Positions 23,626 through 32,208 of a stretch of 64,000 bases of DNA are shown piece after piece (within the stretch, counting starts at the first letter, position 1; every line of letters starts with the position of its first letter). The DNA is from Roseihalotalea indica (lineage in GTDB: Bacteria > Bacteroidota > Bacteroidia > Cytophagales > Cyclobacteriaceae), in contig NZ_JAINFL010000014.1 in the NCBI RefSeq assembly GCF_022458895.1, forward strand, positions 62,001 to 126,000, written 5' to 3'. The notes under the pieces are model-generated. The model saw only the letters and a list, made by a program, of their open reading frames with translations, did no database searches and was not told the origin of the DNA. Position numbers and translations under genes: made by a program.

Positions 23626-24042
23626 CTATAGTCTTATTTCCGGGTTTAATCCAAAGATGAATAAAAGCAATATTGAGAAAGTTGCCAGCGCAAACAGCAA
23701 CGAAATACCGGCTACCATCCAGTTAGATATTGGGGTGCCTTCTTCTTTTTCCAGAATATGCTCTATTGCCTCTTTCTGATAACGATCAAACAGGCGGTTA
23801 GCCAGGAATACAAAAAGCAGGGGAAATACGATACCCGGAATTTTATTGACCACTTCTTCAGGTAATGCTGCCAACATTGCCAGGAAAGCAAGGGTGAAAA
23901 TAGTGACTATCATCAAGGTTTTACGAGCTAGGTCTGCCCGGCCTATGGCTTTAAAATTCTGAGAAAGTAAATACCCTCCGGTTAAAGGGCCGCCAATGAA
24001 GGTTCCTATTCTGACTCCGAAGGCTGAATACACTTTTTTCAT
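23626..24042 (-). CDS. Integral membrane protein, unknown family
   Basis: 138 aa with three or four hydrophobic segments (TLMIVTIFTLAFLAMLAAL; GIVFPLLFVFLANRLF; WMVAGISLLFALATFSILLL). Starts MKKVYSAFGVRIGTFIGGPL with a glycine-rich amphipathic stretch, then KAIGRADLARKTL. A small multi-pass protein with no recognised motif. Separated by 132 bp from the next gene on the same strand. Confidence 0.7.
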   Translation of the reverse strand: MKKVYSAFGVRIGTFIGGPLTGGYLLSQNFKAIGRADLARKTLMIVTIFTLAFLAMLAALPEEVVNKIPGIVFPLLFVFLANRLFDRYQKEAIEHILEKEEGTPISNWMVAGISLLFALATFSILLLFIFGLNPEIRL

Positions 24043-24285
24043 GATCTTTTAATTTTAGAGATTAGGTTAGATTTACCATTATATTGCCCTCACCTCATAA
24101 AGGTCATCAACCTCTAGAAAAAAATTACGAGTAGCTGATAAATCCTAGTGCTGCATATTGATTGCCGATGGGTAAGCGGTTGGCGGTGGGCCGGCTAGGG
24201 GTTCGAGCGAATGCTTATAGCCATCTGTCTACCGCCAACTAGTTTCCCTCGTAGTCCGTCCATTTGCTCTTGACAAAACACTAGA

Positions 24286-24441
24286 GATTATTCCGATAAT
24301 GGATGTAAGAATCCATTTATATCGTGAGTTTTAAAAGTGATATCGGAGGCAGTTAGCAGGAGGCTGTATGGAAGGGTCCGCATCCTGCTAACTGCCTCCG
24401 GCTTCCTGCCACGTTATGAAAAGAAATCAGAATCATGTCTA
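24286..24441 (+). repeat. Dispersed palindromic repeat, copy 2
   Basis: Left part with TTATTCCGATAAT and ATATCGTGAG, a hairpin of two perfect 17-base arms (24345-24361 and 24383-24399), then a 24-base tail at 24418-24441 shared exactly with copy 1. Sits in the 603-bp gap before the mlrC-like start; another inverted repeat lies at 24180-24187/24231-24238 (TTGGCGGT/ACCGCCAA). Confidence 0.8.
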
Positions 24442-24645
24442 CTCTCTTTGTAGTAATCAGATGGTATTTGGCTCTCTAGAAAAATGAGTTAGTGTTTGGC
24501 GTACCGCAGGGGTTAGCCAATATTCTTCTTTGGTGTAAGTGAATTTTCCAGAGAAGTTTTGGTAATGCTACCTTTTAATCTGGATTTTAGCGATCTACCT
24601 TTTATTTTAGGCCTGGTTAAACCACATACACAAACTATACTTTTT

Positions 24646-26259
24646 ATGAACATCACACTATACCTGCCCCTGATCTATCTGGTGCTGACTTCAACATTTT
24701 CATCTTTGCCTGATCATGATCTTCAGAATGAGCAACTTTCTTCAAATCATCTGGAAAAGCCTGGGCGGACTAAGGAACTACCCCGTATTGCTATTGCCGG
24801 GCTGGCTATTGAATCGAGCACCTTCTCGCCGGCACTTTCTCATGAAGATGCCTTTCATGCCAAGCAGGGAGATGAGATTTTTACCTCTTACCCGTTTTTC
24901 TCCCCCGACTCGGTAAATCGTAAGCGGGCCAACTGGTTTCCTGCTTTCGTAGGCCGCTCCATTCCCGGTGGGGCCGTTACCCGGGAGGCCTACGAGTCTA
25001 TGGTGAAAAAGACCCTGGACCTGCTGGAAAAAAATGCGCCCTACGATGGTCTGTTTTTTGATATTCACGGCGCAATGAGCGTAGTAGGTCTGGATGACCC
25101 GGAGGGTGACTTTATCGTTCGCATTCGCGAAGTAGTAGGGACAGAAACGCTTATTTCCACTTCAATGGATTTACATGGTAACGTATCCTGGCGATTGGCT
25201 GAAAACACCGATCTGATCACCTGTTACCGTATGGCACCCCACGAAGATGCTCTGGAGTCTAAGAAACGAGCCGTAGATAATCTGCTGGATCGCCTGGAAA
25301 GCGGAAAAGGTAAACCGGCCTACAAAGCCTGGATTCCAGTTCCTATCTTACTGCCCGGAGAAAAAACCAGTACCCGGGTAGAGCCGGGCAAAAGTTTGTA
25401 TGCTGCAGTAGACCCGGCGACCAAACCCGAAGGAATTATTGATGCTGCCATCTGGATTGGCTATGCCTGGGCTGATGAACCTCGCAACCATGCCGTGGTG
25501 ATGGTAACGGGCGACGATGAGGAGGAAGTAACCAGTACCGCTGAGGATCTGGCGAAGCGTTTCTGGGATGTGAGATCAGAGTTTGACTTTGTAGCGCCCA
25601 CGGCTACTTTACACGAAAGCCTGGATGCTGCCATTGCCAGCGACAAGCACCCCTTTATGATCAGTGATTCGGGCGATAATCCCACGGCGGGTGGTGCCGG
25701 AGATGTTACCTGGACATTAAATGAAATACTGGGACGCCCCGAATTTAAATCAGCCGATGGGCCTTCGCTGATCTATGCTTCCATTCCTGGACCGGAAGTA
25801 GTAGAAGAAGCTATAAAAGTAGGGGTTGGCGGAAAAGTAGATGCTCATGCCGGAGCGGCCGTAGATGCTCGTTTTGCCCCGCCCGTCCGGCTTACGGGAA
25901 CGGTGGAAGCTATTGAACACGGAGACCGGAATGCCGAAACAGAGGTCGTCGTAAAGATTGGCAGCGTACACGTGATCGTTACTAAAAAACGAAAGCCATA
26001 TCATCACGAAAGTGATTTTACCAATCTGGGCCTTAATCCCCGGGAAACCGACATCGTGGTGGTGAAGATTGGTTATTTGGTACCCGAACTGTACGATATG
26101 CGAGCCGACTGGCTGCTGGCCCTCACTCCCGGTGGAGTAGATCAGGATCTGGAACGCCTGGAATACAAACGTATCAAACGACCAATGTTTCCCTTCGCCA
26201 AAGATATGGAAGACCCGGATCTTTCCGCCCGCTTAGTACCCGCTTCGGATGAAATTTGA
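24646..26259 (+). CDS. Secreted M81-family metallopeptidase, MlrC (microcystinase C)-like
   Basis: 537 aa from the ATG at 24646, which begins a signal-peptide-like stretch (MNITLYLPLIYLVLTSTF); an earlier TTG/ATG adds 27-29 residues without improving the signal. The rest matches DUF1485/MlrC: AGLAIESSTFSPAL, DGLFFDIHGAMSV, ISTSMDLHGNVSWRL, CYRMAPHEDALESKKRA and DSGDNPTAGGAGDVTW. MlrC completes microcystin breakdown in sphingomonads, but the family is much broader. Ligands are expected among the Asp/His of those motifs. An exported location is a prediction. Monocistronic. Confidence 0.88.
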   Translation: MNITLYLPLIYLVLTSTFSSLPDHDLQNEQLSSNHLEKPGRTKELPRIAIAGLAIESSTFSPALSHEDAFHAKQGDEIFTSYPFFSPDSVNRKRANWFPAFVGRSIPGGAVTREAYESMVKKTLDLLEKNAPYDGLFFDIHGAMSVVGLDDPEGDFIVRIREVVGTETLISTSMDLHGNVSWRLAENTDLITCYRMAPHEDALESKKRAVDNLLDRLESGKGKPAYKAWIPVPILLPGEKTSTRVEPGKSLYAAVDPATKPEGIIDAAIWIGYAWADEPRNHAVVMVTGDDEEEVTSTAEDLAKRFWDVRSEFDFVAPTATLHESLDAAIASDKHPFMISDSGDNPTAGGAGDVTWTLNEILGRPEFKSADGPSLIYASIPGPEVVEEAIKVGVGGKVDAHAGAAVDARFAPPVRLTGTVEAIEHGDRNAETEVVVKIGSVHVIVTKKRKPYHHESDFTNLGLNPRETDIVVVKIGYLVPELYDMRADWLLALTPGGVDQDLERLEYKRIKRPMFPFAKDMEDPDLSARLVPASDEI

Positions 26260-26276
26260 TGCTTCTGATTAAAGTT

Positions 26277-26392
26277 TATTCCGATAATAATGTAAGAATC
26301 TATTTTATATCGTGAGCCTTGAAAGTGATACTGGAGGCAGTCAGCAGGAGGCTGGTCCTTCCATACAGCCACCTGCTTCCTATTATGTCATG
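26277..26392 (+). repeat. Dispersed palindromic repeat, copy 3
   Basis: Shares TTATTCCGATAAT, GTAAGAATC and ATATCGTGAG with copy 2, then GGAGGCAGTCAGCAGGAGGC (26333-26352) and a less perfect right arm with CAGCC and CCTGC. The 24-base tail of copies 1 and 2 is missing. Confidence 0.75.
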
Positions 26393-26419
26393 AAAAAGCC
26401 CCGGAAAACTCCAGGGCTT
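26393..26419 (-). terminator. Terminator between the MlrC-like gene and hsp20
   Basis: On the minus strand AAGCCC and GGA pair with TCC and GGGCTT around a 4-base loop with one mismatch, followed by TTTTTC. It serves the minus-strand Hsp20 transcript and could also act on the plus strand. Confidence 0.75.
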
Positions 26420-26479
26420 GATATGAACCTCTAAAACGCATTCAGCATCTCGATGAGAACAGATGGTACGTTGTGTTAT

Positions 26480-26929
26480 CTAATCAATGTCCACCTTGTG
26501 AGATGACTGTTGGGCCTCGGGTAGTTTAGGCAACGTGATAATCAGGATTGAATCTTCCTGCCGGGCCGTAATCTGGCTGGTATCTATCTGTCCGTGTAAA
26601 CTTACTACTCGCTCAAAATGCTTAACCGGGAACTCCTGCCGTCTAAACTTGGGTGGGTTATTCTGATCAATGTCGCGTTTTCCCCGGATCCAGAGTACAT
26701 CGTCTTCTACTGTAATGGTTATATTCTCTTTGGCAAACCCGGCGGCATATACGTGTACTTCGTAGCCGGTTTCGTTCTCAGAAATATTAAGCGGAACATT
26801 GTACTTGGGGCGTCGGAAAAAACCACCCCGCAGACCTTCCCAAAACTCAGCGTCAATAAATGGAGGGTTTTTTTTATGAGAGGCGCCGCCCCATGCTCGG
26901 CCGCCGTTTCCATAATGATGTCTATACAT
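26480..26929 (-). CDS. Small heat-shock protein (Hsp20/alpha-crystallin)
   Basis: 149 aa. A glycine-rich N-terminus precedes an alpha-crystallin domain at ~45-140 (PLNISENETGYEVHVYAAGF, KENITITVEDDVLWIRG, EFPVKHFERVV and the ITARQEDSILIITLP near the end). Hsp20 proteins form oligomers that hold unfolding proteins. Last gene of a set that begins with the ECF sigma factor at 28102, which is the likely regulator. Confidence 0.94.
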   Translation of the reverse strand: MYRHHYGNGGRAWGGASHKKNPPFIDAEFWEGLRGGFFRRPKYNVPLNISENETGYEVHVYAAGFAKENITITVEDDVLWIRGKRDIDQNNPPKFRRQEFPVKHFERVVSLHGQIDTSQITARQEDSILIITLPKLPEAQQSSHKVDID

Positions 26930-26963
26930 GATTGTTTTTCTTTAAAGTGATAAATAAAAATAA

Positions 26964-27131
26964 TTAGCGCCTTTCCGGGCGTTCGTCAGTGTGCCAACGG
27001 CTTTCGTGGCAGTGTGAGTCACTCCAGGGGCCACGGCGGTCATAGTCTCTGGCTCCTGCCAAAGCAGTCAGGCTCAGGTAGGTGAGGGCCGCCGCAGCCA
27101 GAATGAGTAAAATCCTTGATTTTCCTATCAT
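26964..27131 (-). CDS. 55-aa exported protein, unknown
   Basis: Signal peptide MIGKSRILLILAAAALTYLS followed by LTALAGA, then a short charged mature part (RDYDRRGPWSDSHCHESRWH) rich in Arg, His, Asp and Glu. It fits between hsp20 (34 bp) and the 115-aa membrane gene (20 bp), so co-transcription with both is likely. The His/Cys/Asp content could bind metal; unproven. No family recognised. Confidence 0.65.
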   Translation of the reverse strand: MIGKSRILLILAAAALTYLSLTALAGARDYDRRGPWSDSHCHESRWHTDERPERR

Positions 27132-27151
27132 GACGGTCAGGTTAAGAGGTT

Positions 27152-27499
27152 CTATTGAATTTCAATGGTTGTCTTATGCCGGGAATCCGTATGAATCGGT
27201 TGTTCAGCCGCCAGTTTTTGCCGGAAGGTATCATATTCTTCTTCTGACATATTGCGGATACTATCCGCAAACGCCGGGTGCAGCTCGGTACCGTATAGCG
27301 TTGGACTACGGTGTCCATAACCCTGGTCTCTATACATCATTCGGGGATGACTGCCCCAGTATAGCCTTCTTGCTATGCGGAATATGGCTCCGAAAATCAA
27401 GAAGAACAACGCGGCTTTAAGAAGGAAAAAAGGGAGGGCGAACAATACGATGCCAACTCCAATACCTATTAAAATGGGTTTTAATGATGGATTGTACAT
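27152..27499 (-). CDS. Membrane protein in the hsp20 set
   Basis: 115 aa. A long hydrophobic N-terminus (residues ~7-46, two closely spaced helices) is followed by a basic stretch (RIARRLYWG) and a soluble tail with MSEEEYDTFRQKLAAEQ. The tail helix resembles the EE-rich helices of CpxP/Spy-like or envelope stress proteins, as does that of the 103-aa protein upstream. Unknown function; envelope stress is suggested by company. Confidence 0.7.
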   Translation of the reverse strand: MYNPSLKPILIGIGVGIVLFALPFFLLKAALFFLIFGAIFRIARRLYWGSHPRMMYRDQGYGHRSPTLYGTELHPAFADSIRNMSEEEYDTFRQKLAAEQPIHTDSRHKTTIEIQ

Positions 27500-27605
27500 G
27501 ATCTTTCTAGTTAATGTTAATAATCATTCAGAGCAGAAGACGGACCATGACAGAAATTACTTTACCGGAGTGTGATTTTTTTTTAGGCGGATTGGAAATA
27601 GTAGA

Positions 27606-27730
27606 GTTTATTCCAATCATGATGAAAAAGGCCATATATAAGCGTTATCGGAGGCGGGTGGCAGGAGGCCATACCTTCCATAGAGCCTCCTGCCACCCGC
27701 CTACTGGAATGTCAAAAAATCAGAATAATG
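27606..27730 (+). repeat. Dispersed palindromic repeat, copy 4
   Basis: Hairpin with perfect 17-base arms (27653-27669 and 27685-27701) around CATACCTTCCATAGA. TTATTCC on the left and a short AAAAAATCAGAATAATG on the right match the outer parts of copies 2 and 1. Lies between the sigma/membrane pair and the downstream stress genes, so it could affect read-through. Confidence 0.78.
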
Positions 27731-27780
27731 TTAATCGAGTGCGAGAATAGGTAGGCGAAAGTATTGCTTAAATAAGGCTC

Positions 27781-28092
27781 TTACCGGCTGCAGCGCTTTC
27801 GCCACTCTTCTTTCAGCCTGCTTCTTTCTTCTTCACTCAGATTACTCCATCGGCCCCGGCGACGTTGTTGCCAGGGTGGACGACCACCACCGCCCATACG
27901 AAAACCTCCCAGCAGAATCCGGGAAAGAATAAGTAACCCTGCGGCTTGCCAGTAGGTGACAGGTTTTGCGCCCAGCACCTCGGGTAAGATAGCGTTCCAC
28001 AACCCCATCACTACTGCGGCTAACGCCCCCAATAGGAGAGGGATGAACAGCAGGAAGAAGAATCCTCGGTAGCGTTTTCTTGGGTTCATCAT
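27781..28092 (-). CDS. Two-helix membrane protein downstream of ECF sigma factor
   Basis: 103 aa. Two membrane helices (FFFLLFIPLLLGALAAVVMG; YWQAAGLLILSRILLGGF) then a basic, glycine/arginine-rich C-terminus with NLSEEERSRLKEEWRKRC. The acidic-basic helix resembles stress-sensing envelope proteins. It starts 9 bp after the ECF sigma gene and could restrain it in place of a classical anti-sigma factor; that is inference, as no anti-sigma motif is visible. Confidence 0.75.
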   Translation of the reverse strand: MMNPRKRYRGFFFLLFIPLLLGALAAVVMGLWNAILPEVLGAKPVTYWQAAGLLILSRILLGGFRMGGGGRPPWQQRRRGRWSNLSEEERSRLKEEWRKRCSR

Positions 28093-28101
28093 ATGCGTAT
28101 G

Positions 28102-28674
28102 CTAGTAAGATATAAATTCGTTATACAATGTTTCCAATCTACGCCGCAAATGTTTTACGGCATATCCTTTCCTTGAGATCACTGTTTTTAGCTTTTCTCC
28201 GGTTTCATCGGCAATTTGCTGGAGTGTTTTGTTCTCTAATTCATTTTCCATAAAAACCAGTCGCTGGTTGGCCGGAAGCTCTTCCAGAGCCATAAACAGC
28301 TCCTGCCAGAATAGCTCCTTCAGGTATTCAGTCTCGGGGTCACTATCGTCGGCCAGTAAAATTTCTTTCAGGCTAAACTCACCTTCCTCCCCATAATCAT
28401 AATCTTCCAGTGACTCTGGCTTCTTTTTGCGGTATTTGTCTACAATTTTGTTACGCGCCACCCGGTATAGCCACCCGCTAATCTGCCCGATTTCATCAAT
28501 ATTAACCGAATGGCTTAATTGATACCAAACCTCCTGCAAAATATCTTCCGCATCCTCGTCTGAGCGAACCCGGCCGCGGATAAACCGAAAAAGCCGGGTA
28601 CCGTAGTCTTTCACTACTTGCACAACTTTAGGCGGGGAGGGCTCTCTCATTATCGTATCAATAGGATTTTCCAT
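28102..28674 (-). CDS. ECF-type RNA polymerase sigma factor
   Basis: 190 aa. Region 2 covers ~25-95 (RLFRFIRGRVRSDEDAEDIL, QEVWYQL, SGWLYRVARNKIVDKYRKKK), an acidic linker follows, and region 4 at ~125-180 carries ALEELPANQRLVFMENELEN and TLQQIADETGEKLKTVISRK. It starts a minus-strand gene set ending with hsp20, so it probably drives a heat or envelope stress response. No zinc anti-sigma factor is adjacent. Confidence 0.92.
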   Translation of the reverse strand: MENPIDTIMREPSPPKVVQVVKDYGTRLFRFIRGRVRSDEDAEDILQEVWYQLSHSVNIDEIGQISGWLYRVARNKIVDKYRKKKPESLEDYDYGEEGEFSLKEILLADDSDPETEYLKELFWQELFMALEELPANQRLVFMENELENKTLQQIADETGEKLKTVISRKGYAVKHLRRRLETLYNEFISY

Positions 28675-28938
28675 TCCTACTGAAAGACGAATGAGCAGAG
28701 AAAATACTTTATCTGCCTGTCTTATAGCCGTCCATTATTTTAGGCGAAGCTCTTGTATAGTTCCTGGGCAAGCATTTTCGGTAGAGCGGGATAATAATCT
28801 TAAAATACACCTTTCACGTTGGTCTCCTGGCATGTCAGGAACATAGGGAGTAGGTATAAAAATATTTCCAACATGATGACCTTAAGAGGGTGAATTCTAT
28901 AGAAGGATGGATCATCATAAAACGAAGCTTTCCATCCT

Positions 28939-30111
28939 ATGAAAAAGTTACACCCTCTAATCATCTCTCTTCTGTTCTTCTTTTCCTGCCAGACAGATGA
29001 AGACCCAACTCCCAACAACAATCAGAATAACCAGGGGCCTGCCATTCCCGTCACCGCCTTGCCAAGTGAGTTGTCCAATGGCGGCATACAGCACCTGGCC
29101 ATCTCCGGTGATGGGCGGTTTATCGTAATAACTACCTCAGCCCGCTTAGTGCAAAACGATCAGGACACTTTTACCGATGTTTACCGCCTTGACCGGCAGA
29201 ATAATACCTGGCTTCTGTTATCTACTAATTTAGTAAGTAACGCCTTTTCTGCCAGTATTTCAGATAACGGTAACCGCGTTTTATTTACGGCTTCTCAAAG
29301 TCCGGCACTCCCTACGTCGGCCACCGCTATTTATCTCTGGGAGAATAACACTGTTCGGGTGATTCAGGAAGGTCGGCAGGACCCTATCTCGCCCATTCCT
29401 TTAATAACCCCTTTGGTATCAATGGGAAATATTATCTCGCCCAATGGGCAGCAGGTTGCGGTAAGTGTGGATCTTAAGCATATAGTGGCTCCGCTGCAAA
29501 CCTTGCAAGGTCCGGTAATCAGCAATGGTCAACCCGCAGATTTTTCTACCAACGGGCGGTTTCATACCTGGGTGAATGTAGATATTATGACGGTGGAGCA
29601 GTCGCCCGCGGTGTGGTTATACGATGCGCAGACGGGTAACAATATTCCTGTCACCAAATCTACTAAGTACTCTAATAACCCCAAAATCAATGGCGATGGG
29701 CGACTGGTAGTCTTTGAATCAGAGTTGGGTGACCTGATTGGGGCTGAAGATGATAATAAGCTGGTCGATGTTTTTCTGTTTGATCAGACCGTCCCCCGCT
29801 ACACCCGTCTTACACCGGCCGATGCCAATGGTTTTAGCGAATCACCGGATATTTCAGCCGATGGGAACGTTATCGTGTTTTCTTCCTCCGCCAATAATCT
29901 GGGAGTGGCTGATAATAATTTCACCTATGATATTTATGCTTATATCAATGGCCGCCTGGTGAACCTCACCTTCGGCAGTAACCAAGCCAGCAAACATCCG
30001 GTGCTTTCCAGCGACGGACGTTTTGTAGTGTACGTGACTGGCCCGACCGATGCAGCCGGAGCTATATCGCCTCAGAATGCTCAGGTGATGATTGCCGGCC
30101 CACTGCGATAG
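28939..30111 (+). CDS. TolB-like (PD40) beta-propeller lipoprotein
   Basis: 390 aa. Lipoprotein signal ends at LLFFFSC. The mature protein repeats ISGDGRFIVI, ISDNGNRVLFTA, INGDGRLVVFES, ISADGNVIVFSS and LSSDGRFVVYVT, the PD40 signature of TolB-like propellers (about six blades). Such proteins bind partners or carbohydrate at the outer membrane; nothing suggests catalysis. A clear terminator follows at 30125. Stands alone. Confidence 0.85.
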   Translation: MKKLHPLIISLLFFFSCQTDEDPTPNNNQNNQGPAIPVTALPSELSNGGIQHLAISGDGRFIVITTSARLVQNDQDTFTDVYRLDRQNNTWLLLSTNLVSNAFSASISDNGNRVLFTASQSPALPTSATAIYLWENNTVRVIQEGRQDPISPIPLITPLVSMGNIISPNGQQVAVSVDLKHIVAPLQTLQGPVISNGQPADFSTNGRFHTWVNVDIMTVEQSPAVWLYDAQTGNNIPVTKSTKYSNNPKINGDGRLVVFESELGDLIGAEDDNKLVDVFLFDQTVPRYTRLTPADANGFSESPDISADGNVIVFSSSANNLGVADNNFTYDIYAYINGRLVNLTFGSNQASKHPVLSSDGRFVVYVTGPTDAAGAISPQNAQVMIAGPLR

Positions 30112-30124
30112 CCGGTAAAATGAG

Positions 30125-30166
30125 AAAACCTCCTGATTTAGAGTTTTACACTAAATAGGAGGTTTT
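30125..30166. terminator. Intrinsic terminator after the PD40 gene
   Basis: AAAACCTCCT-GATTTAG (30125-30141) pairs with CTAAAT-AGGAGGTTTT (30151-30166) around GTTTTACA. A and T tracts on both sides make it usable from both strands. Confidence 0.88.
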
Positions 30167-30280
30167 ATGGTAGTTAATACCTTAGAAGAAAAGGTAAAGT
30201 AGAATAGACTTCGGGAGTTTGGGAGATCATATCATAAAAACGATCAGAGCCTGAAACTTCTGAAGTCTGCCCACATCCTA

Positions 30281-31366
30281 TTATCCGGCAGTTTCTGTTT
30301 CTAATGAAGGGTAGTCAATATATCCCTCTTCCCCCGGAGTGTAAAAAGTATTTGGATCGGGCTGCTGAAGTTCAGCATCTTGTTTTAAGCGCTGTACCAA
30401 ATCTGGGTTGGAAATAAAAGGGCGGCCAAATGCCACTAATTGTCCCAGTCCGTCAGCCAAATCCTGCTCAGCCCGGTCTTTGTCATAGCCGCCGCTAATA
30501 ATGATTGTTCCGCCAAATTCATCGCGAATAGCTTCTTTTAGTGATCGCGGTACTTCCGGCGCGCCCATCGCTGAGTGGTCTACGATGTGGATGTACGCCA
30601 GCTTTAGTTTTCCCAGTTCTTTAGCTAGGTATTCGTACGCTTCTTCCAATCCTTCGAATGGGCCAGTACTGTTAAACACTCCATAAGGTGATAGGCGAAT
30701 ACCAGTCTTTTCGGCACCAATCGCTTCAGCTACAGCCTGAGACACCTCTATGGCAAATTTTGATCTCGCTTGATAAGATCCATTATAGCTATTTTCCAGT
30801 GCGTTAACGTTCGGATTTAGAAACTGCTCAATCAGGTAGCCATTAGCTCCGTGCAACTCCACTCCGTCAAACCCCGCTTCAATAGCGTTTTTGGATGATG
30901 TTACATAATCCTGTATAACATTCCGGATATCTTCTTCGGTCATTAGTTTTGCGGGTGGATAAGGCTGCGGGCCTTCCTGGTCGGTGTACATTTCGCCTTC
31001 TACGGCCTGGGTGGTGGTGCCCAGAATTTCAGTGCTTTCCGGTACATTATGCGGGTGGCCCACTCTGCCGGTATGCATAAGCTGAAGGAATATTTTAGCG
31101 CCCTTTTCGTGTACTGCGGCAGTTACCTTCTTCCATCCTTCAACCTGCTCTGAGGAGAATGCACCCGGTATCCTGGCATATCCCAGGCCATTGGGTGAGG
31201 GGGCAGCGCCTTCGGTAATGATCAGGCCAGCACCAGAGCGCTGTTTGTAGTACTCCACCATCAGATCATTGGGGACATTATTAATAGCGCGTGAGCGGGT
31301 CATGGGGGCCATCACTACGCGGTTCTTTAATTCAATCGGACCTAATTTGTACGGTTCAAATAACAT
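30281..31366 (-). CDS. Old yellow enzyme family alkene reductase (NemA-like)
   Basis: 361 aa from the ATG at 31366 (MLFEPYKLGPIELKNRVVMA); a TTG 24 bp upstream is not needed. It shows the OYE TIM-barrel features NRVVMAPMTRSRA, QLMHTGRVGHP, the substrate-anion pair in ELHGANGYLIEQFLNP and GYDKDRAEQDLADGLGQLVA before FGRPFISNPDL. Such flavoenzymes reduce activated alkenes, nitro compounds or N-ethylmaleimide with NAD(P)H. A TetR repressor lies 78 bp upstream on the same strand, the NemR-NemA arrangement for electrophile detoxification. Confidence 0.94.
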   Translation of the reverse strand: MLFEPYKLGPIELKNRVVMAPMTRSRAINNVPNDLMVEYYKQRSGAGLIITEGAAPSPNGLGYARIPGAFSSEQVEGWKKVTAAVHEKGAKIFLQLMHTGRVGHPHNVPESTEILGTTTQAVEGEMYTDQEGPQPYPPAKLMTEEDIRNVIQDYVTSSKNAIEAGFDGVELHGANGYLIEQFLNPNVNALENSYNGSYQARSKFAIEVSQAVAEAIGAEKTGIRLSPYGVFNSTGPFEGLEEAYEYLAKELGKLKLAYIHIVDHSAMGAPEVPRSLKEAIRDEFGGTIIISGGYDKDRAEQDLADGLGQLVAFGRPFISNPDLVQRLKQDAELQQPDPNTFYTPGEEGYIDYPSLETETAG

Positions 31367-31444
31367 CGTTATCGTAAGTTTAGTAATCAATACATAAGCC
31401 TACGAGAATTTTAGATCAATTGATTTAAAAAAGAAAAAATTTTT

Positions 31445-32017
31445 TCAGAAAACCGATAAAGCTACTTCTACAATACCGTTTAGCTTATCACTATCCTGAT
31501 TCAGGCGGGCCGTAAGGTGAATGCTCATGAGTGTATGAACAAGAAACTGAGACAGTTCAGTAAGGTTTAAAGAGGAGTCAATCTCTCCGGTGGCAGAAGC
31601 TCTTTGCAGCAGCTGCTCCATCGCTTGCTCCAGCGAGGTTTGCATGCCCTGTATCTTCTCCGTTATTTCATCATCATGGTTGTCTAAAGTCACAATAGTG
31701 TGGCCAATTAAACAGTTGGAGCTGTGGTCAATAGATTCTTTAACGGTTTGTTGAAATATTTCAGTGATTGTTTTGCGGGCAGTAGTAGATGAGTTCAATT
31801 GCTGAACTAAGGGGCCGACGAATGAGCAGATATACAGATCAAGGGAAGCCAGATATAACGAGCGTTTATCATGGAAGGTATTGTAGACGCTGCCGTAGCT
31901 AATGCCCATAGCCTGCGCTAAATCTCGGGTTGAGGTAGCCTGATACCCTTTTTCCAGGAAGCATTCCATCGCTTTCCATAAAACTTTTTCGTGCTCAAAG
32001 TCTTTACATCGGCCCAT
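31445..32017 (-). CDS. TetR/AcrR-family repressor (NemR-like context)
   Basis: 190 aa. TetR N-terminal helix-turn-helix at ~10-55 (ECFLEKGYQATSTRDLAQAM, GISYGSVYNTFHDKRSLYLA) and a helical ligand-binding domain. Cys residues at ~5, 18, 69 and 101 could sense electrophiles as NemR does, but which one is not decidable. Located directly upstream of the alkene reductase, which it likely represses. Confidence 0.9.
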   Translation of the reverse strand: MGRCKDFEHEKVLWKAMECFLEKGYQATSTRDLAQAMGISYGSVYNTFHDKRSLYLASLDLYICSFVGPLVQQLNSSTTARKTITEIFQQTVKESIDHSSNCLIGHTIVTLDNHDDEITEKIQGMQTSLEQAMEQLLQRASATGEIDSSLNLTELSQFLVHTLMSIHLTARLNQDSDKLNGIVEVALSVF

Positions 32018-32208
32018 ACGTTATTAGGTGTTGTTTATATGATTATGGTAAAGATAAAAAGTTTTGTGACGATACAGATACATTGCTCTGCTGTATGATC
32101 GGAAATAGTTGTAGGTTTTGCTTATCGTTGGATAATCAGGCTGTCGTAGAGCATATTAATGATGTTTACGAAGCCTGTTTCAAGCCTATAGCTAGCCCAA
32201 ACCTGGTT

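Noticed and set aside
24646..26259. Microcystin degradation locus
   Set aside because: MlrC-like protein alone, without mlrA, mlrB or mlrD; the family is broad, so the specific role cannot be claimed.
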